Part shown: positions 50,829 through 59,245 of the stretch, one piece after another
How positions within the stretch are numbered: the first letter of the stretch is position 1
How the letters are laid out: each line of letters starts with the position of its first letter
Source: an uncultured Drancourtella sp.
GTDB taxonomy: Bacteria > Bacillota > Clostridia > Lachnospirales > Lachnospiraceae
DNA: 63,140 nt
NCBI GenBank assembly: GCA_937880845.1
Contig: CALFLL010000074.1
Coordinates: 1 to 63,140 of the forward strand
Direction of reading: 5' to 3'
Made by a program: the position numbers and the translations under genes
The notes under the pieces: generated by a model
Database searches by the model: none
What the model was told of the DNA's origin: nothing
The model's input: only the letters and a program-made list of their open reading frames with translations

Positions 50829-52304
50829 TTATTGTTTTTCCTTTACTTCTTCTACAACTTCCTCGATTGCTTTCTGATCCTGATCCTGCACTGCTTTTTC
50901 TAGCTTCTCTACGATTTCTTCATCGTCAGATTTTGTTCCCACATAGATTTTGTGGTTTTCTCCGGGATATACGGTTTCATTAATCAGTTTTCTGCTGCTG
51001 TTTTTCTTTCCTTCCTTGACGATCTTCCATAATTTTGCCTTAATCTTAGGTGTCCCTTCCCCTGCATCTTTTAATTCTCCTGCATTTAAATCCTCATCCG
51101 CAATATATTCTGTTTCCGGTTTTTCCTCTTCTAAAATTTCACTTTCAAAAGAAATCTTTCGGTCTTCTTCTCTGTTTTCTTTCCCATAAATGGTACAGAC
51201 AAGATTTTCCTCTTTGTCTATGTAGGTTTCAATGTAAACCGGAGTTTCCAGATTGTTTTTAAATTTCAGATTCTTTTTTTCTCCAATACCGGCATCCATT
51301 CCCGGTTCCACATATGCGGTTTTTTCGTCTGAGGCTTTGCGTTCTGTAATCTCAAGCTCTGCCCGCAATGCTGCATTATATAACACGGAAGCCATCTGTC
51401 CCATAGTAGCCGGATATACTTCTTCTTTTACGTTTGATTCTATGTATTCTTTTAGTACCCTCTTAAAGGAAAATTCTTTTTCCGGCATCAGTACGGTTCC
51501 ATTGACCATGCCTGCCTGCAACATCAATTCTTCTTGTTCCTTCGTGTCTTTGATCTTTATGGAAAAGGTACCAAGTTTGTCCTCAATCATCTGCAAATCC
51601 TTTTTCTTTATATCCGGCTTGTCCTTTTTCGCCTTCACTTCCATTGTGACAGTCTTTCCGCCTGTAAGTTTCGGAAGACATTCTTTCAGAGATTTCACGG
51701 CATCTTTCATATCCAGGCTTTCTCCGCTTTGTTCCTCTGCGATTTGGAACACTCCGCCGACTCTTGTAATCCCGGCATCTCTTGCTTCTTCATAAAATCC
51801 GGCAGTCTTTTCCTTCAGGATTTCCTCTGCCTTTTCTTCATCCAGTTCATAGTCTTTTGCATACTCTATTTTTTCTTTTTTTGCTTCACGGATTTTTCTG
51901 TAACGGCTGAAAAGATTTCCCTTCTTGGCATAATCCGCCGCTTTTTGAAGCAGTTCTCCCGTCTGTACCTGTTCAATCCCAAGTTCCTCTACAGATATCC
52001 TTGCTTCTTTTTCTCCGTCTTTTACTATAAGCGTTGTGTCTTTTACATTCTCCCAGTGCCGCTCAATCTTTTTCTGTGCCTCCCCTTTTGTAAGCCCCGA
52101 AACATCCACTCCCTGAACATACACATTTTGTTCGATCTGCCCCGGTTTCATTTTATGCACATATCGATATACAGACGAATAAAAAACCACAATTACAAAA
52201 AGAGCGCATAAAAAGACAAGACCAGCCAAAAGCATGATCTTTCTTTTCTGCGCCCCACTCATTCTTCTTTGTGTCCTTCCCTTTTTTCTGTTCTTTCGAT
52301 TCAT
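50829..52304 (-). CDS. VanW family protein with peptidoglycan-binding-like domain
   Basis: A 491-residue cell-envelope protein. A very basic N-terminus (1-25) precedes a membrane span (about 27-46). Then come a YoaR/PG_binding_4-like domain (PGQIEQNVYVQGVDVSGLTK) and a VanW domain (KEFSFKRVLKEYIES, MGQMASVLYNAALRAELEIT). A Glu/Lys-rich tail ends the protein. The ATG at 52304 follows GGTGAG; a TTG just before it is also in frame. VanW function is not known, though it occurs in vancomycin-resistance clusters. Confidence 0.88.
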   Translation of the reverse strand: MNRKNRKKGRTQRRMSGAQKRKIMLLAGLVFLCALFVIVVFYSSVYRYVHKMKPGQIEQNVYVQGVDVSGLTKGEAQKKIERHWENVKDTTLIVKDGEKEARISVEELGIEQVQTGELLQKAADYAKKGNLFSRYRKIREAKKEKIEYAKDYELDEEKAEEILKEKTAGFYEEARDAGITRVGGVFQIAEEQSGESLDMKDAVKSLKECLPKLTGGKTVTMEVKAKKDKPDIKKKDLQMIEDKLGTFSIKIKDTKEQEELMLQAGMVNGTVLMPEKEFSFKRVLKEYIESNVKEEVYPATMGQMASVLYNAALRAELEITERKASDEKTAYVEPGMDAGIGEKKNLKFKNNLETPVYIETYIDKEENLVCTIYGKENREEDRKISFESEILEEEKPETEYIADEDLNAGELKDAGEGTPKIKAKLWKIVKEGKKNSSRKLINETVYPGENHKIYVGTKSDDEEIVEKLEKAVQDQDQKAIEEVVEEVKEKQ

Positions 52305-52328
52305 CAATCACTCACCGTACTTTCCTGC

Positions 52329-52430
52329 CTATAACAAATACGGCAAAATCATTGTCACTACCATTGCTATAATGACGATCAGTACAACAACTGCTATAAT
52401 CTTTCTTGTTTTTTTACTGTAAAAATTCAT
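52329..52430 (-). CDS. Small single-span membrane protein
   Basis: A 33-residue protein: basic start MNFYSKKTRKII, then one hydrophobic span AVVVLIVIIAMVVTMILPYL. GGAAAGGAAC lies ahead of the ATG. It is between the VanW gene (24 bases downstream) and the radical SAM gene. Similar tiny membrane proteins are common in Lachnospiraceae, by my impression; function unknown. Confidence 0.55.
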   Translation of the reverse strand: MNFYSKKTRKIIAVVVLIVIIAMVVTMILPYLL

Positions 52431-52465
52431 TTTCCATTCGTTCCTTTCCTGCAAAATCTGTGCTT

Positions 52466-54214
52466 TTATTTTATACTCTTTACCGTGTTTTTGCAAGAAA
52501 TCTCCATCACAGCCGCTTCATGATTCAGAGGATTTCTTTTCTGATAATCAAATACCAAAAGCGTTTCTTCCTGTTCCATACCGCCATTTACCCGGTAAAA
52601 GAATTTCTCCATATGAGTCATTTTCCGAAGCTTTCTGCTGTCGCACTTTCCATAATCCTTCAGATAGACCGGATTTTTTTCTTCCTCATCGTAAAATTCT
52701 TTTAGAGTTTTTTTATCAATCCGCTCTTCCCCTGCAAAATCCGGTCTGTTTTTCACATTTTCACGCAAATAAAGATCATAGATTAACAATTCTTTATAAA
52801 ATCCTTCTTTTTCCGGAACCGATTTCCGTATAAAATGCAACAGGTGCTCATATCGTGCAATCCTTGTATGACTTCTTCCAAAAAGTCCTTCCATCTCATA
52901 GTAAAGGCTGAAACTTTCAAAGAAAGAAAACGGAGAATCAAATTCTTGTACAATCCGGGATAGTGTATGAGAAAACTGTCCGCTGTTGTAATACACCTCC
53001 ACGATTTCTTCTATTTGTTTCAACCGTACGATATCACCATACGAAAGCCAGTTTGTGCTTAATACTTCATAAGGCGGCCTGTCTTTATAGACCAACCCGT
53101 ATTCTCCGGCATGTTCCTGCATATAAGATCCTTTTAGCACTTTCAAAAATCCAAGTTGGAGTTGCTCCGGTTTTAATTCATAAACATCATTAAAGGAACG
53201 GCCAAAACTTTTGTAATCCTCATACGGAAGTCCGGCGATCAGATCCAGGTGCTGATGAACATTTCCTTTTTCTTCAATGCGAAGCACGATCTTCTTTAAT
53301 TTTTCAAAATCCATGGTACGATGGATTTCCCGAATGGTGTCCGGGTTTGTGGACTGCACACCGATTTCCAACTGAATCAGTCCCGGACGCATTTTCCCGA
53401 TCAGCTTCAGCTCGTCTTCATTCAGAAGGTCTGCCGATACTTCAAAGTGAAAATTTGTCACGCCGTTGTCATGTTCATAAATATAATTCCAGATTTCCAT
53501 TGCATGATCATGTCTGCAGTTAAACGTACGATCCACAAATTTTACCTGAGGTACCTTCTGATCCAGGAAATACTGCAGTTCCTTTTTTACAAGATCCATT
53601 CTCCTGAATCTCAGACATTTGTCAACGGAAGAAAGACAATAACTGCATCGGAACGGACATCCTCTGCTCGTTTCGTAATAAATGATCTTATGACGGAACA
53701 GACTCATATCGTCATACACAAACGGAACCTCGCTTAAATCCATCACCGGCCTCCATTGATTGACACAAATCCTTCCATCTTCTGTCCGATAAGTGATTCC
53801 GTCCGTCACCGACAAGTTTTCTCCCTCACCATGATAGTATTTCATCAGTTCACGAAATGTTTTTTCCCCTTCTCCTTTCATTACTCCCGTTACTTCCGGA
53901 AGCCTTGTCAGGACCTCTTCCGAATCGTAAGACACTTCCGGTCCCCCAAGCCACAAAACCGTATTCGGCAGAATCTTATGCACTTCTTTTACCAGTTCCT
54001 GTATGTAATCCAGATTCCAGATATAGCAGGAAAAGCAAAGAATATCCGGATTCCTTTTGTAAAGATCCATCAGTATTTCATCAATCTGCTGATTAATCGT
54101 GTATTCTGCGATTTCTATTTCTTCATGATACTCTTTTGCATATGCTCTGAGGGAATAAACCGCCAGATTGGAGTGAATGTATTTGGCATTGACGGCACCT
54201 AAAACAATTTTCAT
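52466..54214 (-). CDS. B12-binding radical SAM protein (DUF4080 type)
   Basis: A 582-residue radical SAM enzyme. An N-terminal cobalamin-binding-like domain (1-150; GAVNAKYIHSNLAVYSLRAY, LGGPEVSYDSEEVL) is followed by the core with the iron-sulfur motif SRGCPFRCSYCLSS near residues 182-195, and a C-terminal DUF4080 region. The substrate is unknown; related proteins methylate or rearrange substrates, some without bound B12. ATG follows GGAGAGG. It is divergent from the SRP RNA gene. Confidence 0.88.
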   Translation of the reverse strand: MKIVLGAVNAKYIHSNLAVYSLRAYAKEYHEEIEIAEYTINQQIDEILMDLYKRNPDILCFSCYIWNLDYIQELVKEVHKILPNTVLWLGGPEVSYDSEEVLTRLPEVTGVMKGEGEKTFRELMKYYHGEGENLSVTDGITYRTEDGRICVNQWRPVMDLSEVPFVYDDMSLFRHKIIYYETSRGCPFRCSYCLSSVDKCLRFRRMDLVKKELQYFLDQKVPQVKFVDRTFNCRHDHAMEIWNYIYEHDNGVTNFHFEVSADLLNEDELKLIGKMRPGLIQLEIGVQSTNPDTIREIHRTMDFEKLKKIVLRIEEKGNVHQHLDLIAGLPYEDYKSFGRSFNDVYELKPEQLQLGFLKVLKGSYMQEHAGEYGLVYKDRPPYEVLSTNWLSYGDIVRLKQIEEIVEVYYNSGQFSHTLSRIVQEFDSPFSFFESFSLYYEMEGLFGRSHTRIARYEHLLHFIRKSVPEKEGFYKELLIYDLYLRENVKNRPDFAGEERIDKKTLKEFYDEEEKNPVYLKDYGKCDSRKLRKMTHMEKFFYRVNGGMEQEETLLVFDYQKRNPLNHEAAVMEISCKNTVKSIK

Positions 54215-54273
54215 ATGTACCTCTCCTTTTTGTTATTTTACAAGTAATTCTAAATTTATTTTTCTGAAATTTA

Positions 54274-54302
54274 TTGACATTTGGCTCAAAACACGCTAAA
54301 CT
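54274..54302 (+). promoter_or_regulatory. Promoter of the SRP RNA gene
   Basis: TTGACA (54274-54279), a 17-base spacer and TAAACT (54297-54302). The start about 8 bases later matches the 5' end of the RNA. Confidence 0.75.
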
Positions 54303-54309
54303 TATGACT

Positions 54310-54570
54310 CGTGCAGCCGGGGTGTTAGCGGTACCTTGTACCTACAATCCGCTATAGTAGGGGTGATGCTGTGCCAAGGGCGTATTCTTGTGAGGCTGCC
54401 TCCGGAAAGTGGCGTTGATATTTCGGGTCTCACGCAACTGGACTCCGTGAATCGTGTCAGGTCGGGAACGAAGCAGCACTAAGCGGAATCTCCCGTGTGC
54501 CGTGAGGGTGCCTGGGTTGAGTTAACTGCCGGAGTAACGCTTGGGAGATGCGTTCGACGCACAGTGCACA
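54310..54570 (+). ncRNA. ffs: Signal recognition particle RNA, large bacterial type
   Basis: About 260 bases that bind Ffh and guide membrane-protein synthesis. The ends pair: GTGCA (54311-54315) with TGCAC (54565-54569). The SRP domain motif GTCAGGTCGGGAACGAAGCA (from 54456) has the GGAA tetraloop, here closed by G-C where most have C-G, and the following AGCAG. The 5' part (GCCGGGGTGTTAGCGGT) is the Alu domain. Large size with an Alu domain is typical of Firmicutes. It has its own promoter and terminator. Confidence 0.93.
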
Positions 54571-54573
54571 AAA

Positions 54574-54600
54574 AAGAGCAGAAGACTGCTCTATTTTTTT
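54574..54600 (+). terminator. Terminator of the SRP RNA
   Basis: Stem AGAGCAG with CTGCTCT around a 4-base loop, followed by a T run. The stop codon of tadA on the other strand is inside the T run, so the two genes converge with overlap of the terminator. Confidence 0.9.
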
Positions 54601-55112
54601 TGTCTTAATTCTTTAAAAAATGTCTTCAGCATCTGACTGCATTCTTCTTCTCTGATTCCCGTTGTCAGTTCCACCTGATGATTAAACTGTGGTATCTGCA
54701 AAAGATTCATAACAGAACCTGCACATCCGGCTTTGGGATTCATACACCCTACCACAACACGCTTCATCCTCGATTGTACGATCGCGCCGGAACACATCTG
54801 GCATGGTTCCAGCGTCACATACATGGTACAATCTTCCAGTCTCCAGTCATTCATCTTTCTGCTTGCCTTACGGATTGCCTGTAATTCTGCATGAGCCAGT
54901 GTATTTTTATCTATGTTTCTTCTGTTATAACCCCGACCAATGATCTTTCCCTCATAAACAATCACACATCCTATCGGGACTTCCCAAATGGCATATGCCT
55001 TTTTTGCCTGTTTAATGGCTTCTTTCATGTATTTTTCATCTAACTTATACTGAAGCTCTTCCCTTTCTTTTTGTTCTCTTAACTTTTCTTCTTTTGAACG
55101 TTTTTGTCCCAT
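54591..55112 (-). CDS. tadA: tRNA-specific adenosine deaminase
   Basis: A 173-residue zinc deaminase that turns A34 of tRNA-Arg(ACG) into inosine. The zinc ligands and catalytic Glu are in LAHAELQA and TLEPCQMCSGA. The N-terminus has an extra Lys/Glu-rich helix of about 28 residues before the usual start (MKEAIKQAKKA). The start at 55112 follows AGGGG; an ATG at 55154 lacks a site and would sit in the preceding gene's end. The last codons are in the SRP RNA terminator. Confidence 0.95.
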   Translation of the reverse strand: MGQKRSKEEKLREQKEREELQYKLDEKYMKEAIKQAKKAYAIWEVPIGCVIVYEGKIIGRGYNRRNIDKNTLAHAELQAIRKASRKMNDWRLEDCTMYVTLEPCQMCSGAIVQSRMKRVVVGCMNPKAGCAGSVMNLLQIPQFNHQVELTTGIREEECSQMLKTFFKELRQKK

Positions 55113-55153
55113 ACTTTTACCCCTGTTTCTTTCTATTCTGTCGGACGTGTTCA

Positions 55154-56065
55154 TTATACTCTAATTTGATGTACCTGTCGACACCAATACCCAAAATCGG
55201 AACACAGATCCTTCTCACCGTCAACAAGTTCTAACATGTCATTTTCAAATTTTATAAATCTCGGAAATCCGAAAGCCTGAGCCGCTCTTTCTTCTCTTTC
55301 GCACCAGATTCCCGGCACTCCGAGAAAAAGTGTATTTCCATCTTCAATAAAAGCAAGGTGATGATAATTATAATACCCATGCAGAAGAAAACTGTTATTA
55401 GCCAAATGCCACTCTCTTCTGACAAGCCGTGAAATCTCCTGCCTTTTGATTTTCGTGCATTGGAACGGACATGTTGACGCACACTCCTGTTCGCATATTT
55501 CCGGTTCATCCACCGTTTCTTCTTGTTTGTCTTCCTCCGGCTTTAATTCTGTTACATCAAAAATTTTCCCCACCGGCTCTTCTTCCGAAACTTCTTCCGC
55601 CTTTTGTTCCTCCGGTTCTTCCGTCACCTGCACCTCTTTCTCCTTCGGCTCTTCTTCCTTTGTTTCCTCTTTCAAAAGATTTCCTGACACAGGCTCCATC
55701 TGCCTGATATCGATGGCTTCATCCGTCCAAACCGAAGCATATCTTGGAATCTCATCCTGGCATAAAATAAATCCTTCTATCTTGTCAAAGCACTCCCGGC
55801 CTCCGGTATCTTCCTCATGATATACCAGTCGATAGTTTAAAGCCGGACTGATATTGGTAAGTTTCCCCTGATAGATACCATAGCAATGATCTCCTTCTCT
55901 GTAAAACAAATATAACGACAATTCTGTCGGACTTTTCACTCCCCATCCTCTCCCATGGATGCTTACAATACATTCTTGTTCCGTAGATTCTACTTTTGAG
56001 AATCCGATATTTTTGACTCTTTTTCCTTCTTGATATTCATAAAGATAACAGATAAAACGCTTCAC
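55154..56065 (-). CDS. Hypothetical protein (DUF6128-like)
   Basis: A 303-residue protein in three parts. Residues 1-130 form a beta-rich domain (KRFICYLYEYQEGKRVKNIG, SLYLFYREGDHCYGIYQGKL). Residues 131-200 are an acidic low-complexity linker of Glu, Val and Pro. Residues 201-303 hold two close Cys pairs (CEQECASTCPFQC) and a folded domain ending in DFGYWCRQVHQIR. Start is GTG after AGGGGT. I believe this type is listed as DUF6128 and is confined to Lachnospiraceae; function is unknown. Gene ends 41 bases before tadA begins. Confidence 0.75.
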   Translation of the reverse strand: MKRFICYLYEYQEGKRVKNIGFSKVESTEQECIVSIHGRGWGVKSPTELSLYLFYREGDHCYGIYQGKLTNISPALNYRLVYHEEDTGGRECFDKIEGFILCQDEIPRYASVWTDEAIDIRQMEPVSGNLLKEETKEEEPKEKEVQVTEEPEEQKAEEVSEEEPVGKIFDVTELKPEEDKQEETVDEPEICEQECASTCPFQCTKIKRQEISRLVRREWHLANNSFLLHGYYNYHHLAFIEDGNTLFLGVPGIWCEREERAAQAFGFPRFIKFENDMLELVDGEKDLCSDFGYWCRQVHQIRV

Positions 56066-56111
56066 CTTTTTACCCCTGTTTCTTTTTATCTCAATCTATG
56101 CCCGTCCCCGC

Positions 56112-56145
56112 AAAAAAAGAACCGAAAGACATTTTCTTCGGTTCT
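56112..56145 (-). terminator. Terminator of the VanY-type gene
   Basis: Stem AGAACCGAA (56119-56127) with TTCGGTTCT (56137-56145), with a T run on the minus strand at 56112-56118, after the peptidase stop. Confidence 0.85.
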
Positions 56146-56153
56146 CTTCCTGC

Positions 56154-56984
56154 TTAATATTCCTCATTCAGATACTGCTCCAATGTTACATTCTGCTCTT
56201 TAATACGCATGGCATCTTCTACTCCCACATAACGGTAATGCCAGGGTTCATAAATGATCCCGGTTTCGTTGGATTTATCTTTCGGGTATCGCAAGATAAA
56301 TCCGTATTCATAGCAATGCTCCATAAGCCATTTCTGATCATCTGTCTGTCCCTGTTTTTCATCCAATCCCTGATATTCTGTCGAAACAATGTCCATGGCA
56401 AGCCCTGTTGCATGTTCACTTTCTCCCGGCCATGCTATCGATTTAGCTGTTTCAACGGCAGCCTGATAGTAATTCATCCCCTGTCCTGCATAATCAACCA
56501 TAGATTCATTAAAAAGTTCTTTTTGTCTTTCTACCGACCGGTAGGCAGAACATACATAAAGGCTGTATCCTTCTTTTTCGGCTGCTGCAAGCATTTCCTG
56601 CAGTGGTTTTAATACTCTCTTGTCCACCTGATGGCCCTCATCAATATTGGCAAGTTCCGGAACATATCCTTCTTCCATCGGGTGAGAGTGATTTATAAGC
56701 ATCAGATTCCACGGCCTTGTTTTTTCATCCTGTGCCTCCAGCTGTTTTTGTACTCCGTTCATTTCATCCTGAAGCTTATCGTACTTTTTTGTTTCTTTTT
56801 GAAGAACTTCCTCTGCTTTCCCATTCTCAACATATCTCCCCAGTGCCGTACCTCCAAGAATCCCCACAACCAACAGAATCAGACAGGAAAAAACATAAAA
56901 TTTTACCGGATTTTTCATTTTTCTCATCCGCTTCCCGATCATATATATCATTATTTTCCATTCTTCTTTTCTCGTTCTTTTCAT
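56154..56984 (-). CDS. D-alanyl-D-alanine carboxypeptidase, VanY family
   Basis: A 276-residue membrane-anchored zinc peptidase that trims peptidoglycan stems. A basic N-terminus and one span (about 26-46) are followed by a coiled-coil stretch (50-88) and the catalytic domain. Zinc site and catalytic residues lie in PGESEHATGLAMDIV (SxHxxGxAxD) and IYEPWHYRYVG (ExWH). The ATG follows GGAACGA. It is 28 bases after the phosphopantetheinyl transferase gene. Confidence 0.92.
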   Translation of the reverse strand: MKRTRKEEWKIMIYMIGKRMRKMKNPVKFYVFSCLILLVVGILGGTALGRYVENGKAEEVLQKETKKYDKLQDEMNGVQKQLEAQDEKTRPWNLMLINHSHPMEEGYVPELANIDEGHQVDKRVLKPLQEMLAAAEKEGYSLYVCSAYRSVERQKELFNESMVDYAGQGMNYYQAAVETAKSIAWPGESEHATGLAMDIVSTEYQGLDEKQGQTDDQKWLMEHCYEYGFILRYPKDKSNETGIIYEPWHYRYVGVEDAMRIKEQNVTLEQYLNEEY

Positions 56985-57012
56985 TGATCGTTCCTTTCTT
57001 TTTATACTGCAG

Positions 57013-57639
57013 CTACAATGTGACCCAATGTAATTTTTCTTCTATGTCCGGATCTTCCGAACAAACTGCAGCATGAAATCCATGAAGCTTATCTTCATAC
57101 TCCCTAAAGTAAAATTCCTCAGAAAATTCTTCCGGCTTCTTTAAAAGTTCCGGGCACACTCCATTCCCGATCTTAATCTCAAACGCGTTCAAAGGAAGCT
57201 TCATTCCAAGCCTTGTAGCTTTCATAAAACTTTCTTTTAATACCCAGTACCGAAAAAATACTTCCGTCCTTTCTTCTTTTGTCGGTTTATTTTTAATATA
57301 TTCCCATTCCGACCGACAGAAAAAGCGTTCTGCCACATTCATTCTAAGCGTTCCTGTCATTTCCAGATCACAGCCGGTTCGGACAGACTTACTATCCGCA
57401 ACGGAACAGAAGACAAAATGTCCCGAATGAGACAGATTGAACACATTTTCCCCGGAAAGACCGCTTTCTTCCAGAGCTTTCTGATACAATACCCATACTC
57501 CGACACTTAAAGCCTTATCCTGATGATATCTGATCTTATCCGCTTTTTTCTGTCTTTCTTCCGGTACCTGACGATAATATTTCTCGTATGTTTTACCTTC
57601 CATCAAAGGGGATACATCCGCAATCCAGGTTCGAATCAT
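57013..57639 (-). CDS. 4'-phosphopantetheinyl transferase, Sfp type
   Basis: A 208-residue enzyme that loads the phosphopantetheine arm onto carrier proteins. Motif RTGCDLEMTG (metal-binding Asp-x-Glu) and FFRYWVLKESFMKATRLGM (WxxKEA) are both present. Length suits the Sfp/AcpT group. No carrier-protein or NRPS/PKS gene is near. ATG follows AAGGAG. It lies 15 bases after the GNAT gene. Confidence 0.9.
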   Translation of the reverse strand: MIRTWIADVSPLMEGKTYEKYYRQVPEERQKKADKIRYHQDKALSVGVWVLYQKALEESGLSGENVFNLSHSGHFVFCSVADSKSVRTGCDLEMTGTLRMNVAERFFCRSEWEYIKNKPTKEERTEVFFRYWVLKESFMKATRLGMKLPLNAFEIKIGNGVCPELLKKPEEFSEEFYFREYEDKLHGFHAAVCSEDPDIEEKLHWVTL

Positions 57640-57654
57640 AGTTTCTCCTTCACA

Positions 57655-58152
57655 TTATCTTTCTGAAAAATGAAGCTGCATATCGTTCCACCTGGCTCCC
57701 CCATGTTCCGAATCTGCCACTCCGTAATTCACAAACCCATGGCTTTCATAAAATGGAATCAAATGATCCTTGCAGGTAAGTACAACCCCTTTTTTCCCTT
57801 CTTTTTTGCTCAATTCAATCAGTGCATCTACCAGTTTTCCTGCAATCCCCTGACGTCTGTACTGCGGAAGTACATTCAGCCCGAATACTGTCTGATACAT
57901 ACCATCCGGTTTGTGAAGTCCCGTATCATGATACATTTCATCCGGAAGATGAGGCTCATCTGTCACTGCCCCGTTTATGAATCCGATGATTTTTCCGTCT
58001 GCTTCTGCTGCAAGAAATTTATCCGGGAATGCCTGTAATCTTTCCAGAACATCCTTTTCGCTTGCCGCTTCTTCCGGCGGAAAACAGATTTCCTCGATTT
58101 CTGCGAGAATCTTTCCTTCTTCCGGTTTTACCTTTCTGATTTTTACTTCCAT
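57655..58152 (-). CDS. GNAT family N-acetyltransferase
   Basis: A 165-residue acetyltransferase with the acetyl-CoA motif LNVLPQYRRQGIAGKLVDAL (R/Q-x-x-G-I-A) in the middle and CKDHLIPFYESHGF near the end, as in the aralkylamine/GNAT group. The start at 58152 follows AGGGGTG. Acceptor is unknown. It leads a small unit with the phosphopantetheinyl transferase gene. Confidence 0.88.
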   Translation of the reverse strand: MEVKIRKVKPEEGKILAEIEEICFPPEEAASEKDVLERLQAFPDKFLAAEADGKIIGFINGAVTDEPHLPDEMYHDTGLHKPDGMYQTVFGLNVLPQYRRQGIAGKLVDALIELSKKEGKKGVVLTCKDHLIPFYESHGFVNYGVADSEHGGARWNDMQLHFSER

Positions 58153-58171
58153 TATGTTCACCCCTTGTTGT

Positions 58172-58204
58172 TATAAAAAAACGAATCTCTGAAAGATTCG
58201 TTTT
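58172..58204 (-). terminator. Terminator of the pfl operon
   Basis: Stem AACGAATC (58180-58187) with GATTCGTT (58195-58202), with a T run on the minus strand, after the pflA stop. Confidence 0.85.
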
Positions 58205-58237
58205 CGTCATATCATATCTCTTTTATTGTATCACTTT

Positions 58238-58984
58238 TTATTTCCTGTCGTCCATAATGATTTTCAACAAAAATTCTCTTGCTTTCGCCGCTTCTTTTTT
58301 ATCCATGGCTTCTACCCCCTTTAACGGGTATTCCAGTCCAAGCTGCTCATACTTTTTCGTTCCCATGGTATGGTACGGAAGCACTTCAAGCCCTTTTAAG
58401 TTTCGGAATCGGGAAATCAGATGTCCGAGCTTCTCCAGTTCCTCTTTCCCATCTGTGATTCCCGGTACTACCACATGCCGCACGATCATCGGCACCCCTG
58501 CTTCCTCCAGTGCTTCTGCAAAAGCAAGAACCGGAGCCTGTTCCTGGCCGGTTAAATCCTTATGCCCTTTTGGATCACTATGTTTTACATCCAAAAGAAC
58601 AAGATCCGTCACTTTGAAAAGTTCCTGGAATTCTTCTTTCCTCTGGTTTCTGTATACAATGCCGGATGTATCAAGACAGGTATGGATTCCCTGTTCTTTG
58701 GCTTTTGTGAAAAGCTCTGTCAAAAACGACAGCTGCAAAAGCGGCTCTCCTCCCGTCGCAGTGATCCCGCCTTTTTTATAAAACTTTTCATTATGTTTAT
58801 ATAATTCCAGCAGCTCATCCACTGTCATTGTATTTCCCCGGTTTGGTTCCCAGGTATCCGGATTATGACAATACTTACACCTCATCGGACAGCCCTGAAA
58901 AAAGATGACAAAACGAATTCCGGGACCGTCTACGGTCCCGAAACTCTCTGTGGAATGGATATATCCCTGATTACATTTCGTCAT
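58238..58984 (-). CDS. pflA: Pyruvate formate-lyase activating enzyme
   Basis: A 248-residue radical SAM enzyme that makes the glycyl radical. The iron-sulfur motif GCPMRCKYCHNPDTW lies at about residues 30-44; TGGEPLLQ is the SAM site and LDVKHSDPKGH follows. The start at 58984 overlaps the end of the glycyl-radical gene by 14 bases, which ties their translation. Its substrate here is the separate 80-residue radical protein, not a one-chain PFL. Length is as for E. coli PflA (246). Confidence 0.95.
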   Translation of the reverse strand: MTKCNQGYIHSTESFGTVDGPGIRFVIFFQGCPMRCKYCHNPDTWEPNRGNTMTVDELLELYKHNEKFYKKGGITATGGEPLLQLSFLTELFTKAKEQGIHTCLDTSGIVYRNQRKEEFQELFKVTDLVLLDVKHSDPKGHKDLTGQEQAPVLAFAEALEEAGVPMIVRHVVVPGITDGKEELEKLGHLISRFRNLKGLEVLPYHTMGTKKYEQLGLEYPLKGVEAMDKKEAAKAREFLLKIIMDDRK

Positions 58985-59213
58985 GGAATGTTCTGGAGAT
59001 AACCTCATCCTGCTGTTCTTTTGTCAACTTATTAAAGTTTACTGCGTATCCGGATACACGTACAGTAAGCTGTGGATACTTTTCTGGATGAGCCTGTGCA
59101 TCCAGAAGCGTATCTTTTGTAAATACGTTAACATTTAAGTGATGTCCGCCTTTTTCAGCGTATCCATCCAATAAACCTACCAGGTTATCAATCTGAGCGT
59201 CACTAATCTTCAT
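58971..59213 (-). CDS. Stand-alone glycyl-radical domain of pyruvate formate-lyase
   Basis: An 80-residue protein equal to the C-terminal end of a normal PFL: NLVGLLDGYAEKGGHHLNVN (10-29), LLDAQAHPEKYPQLTVRVSG (37-55 region) and the radical site RVSGYAVNF with Gly55. A strong AGGAGG is ahead of the ATG. The first nine residues (MKISDAQID) are its own. The neighbouring PFL body stops just before this domain, so both are needed for one active site. GrcA/YfiD is a similar free domain, but that is a spare part made beside a whole PflB and is about 127 residues long; here no whole PFL is present. Confidence 0.95.
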   Translation of the reverse strand: MKISDAQIDNLVGLLDGYAEKGGHHLNVNVFTKDTLLDAQAHPEKYPQLTVRVSGYAVNFNKLTKEQQDEVISRTFHDEM

Positions 59214-59245
59214 ATCTTTGTCCTCCTTCTCTCGGTCGCCTGTTT

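Noticed and set aside
58971..59213. GrcA/YfiD as identity of the small radical protein
   Set aside because: GrcA is longer, about 127 residues, and occurs beside a complete PflB. Here the body lacks the domain, so the small protein is a needed subunit.
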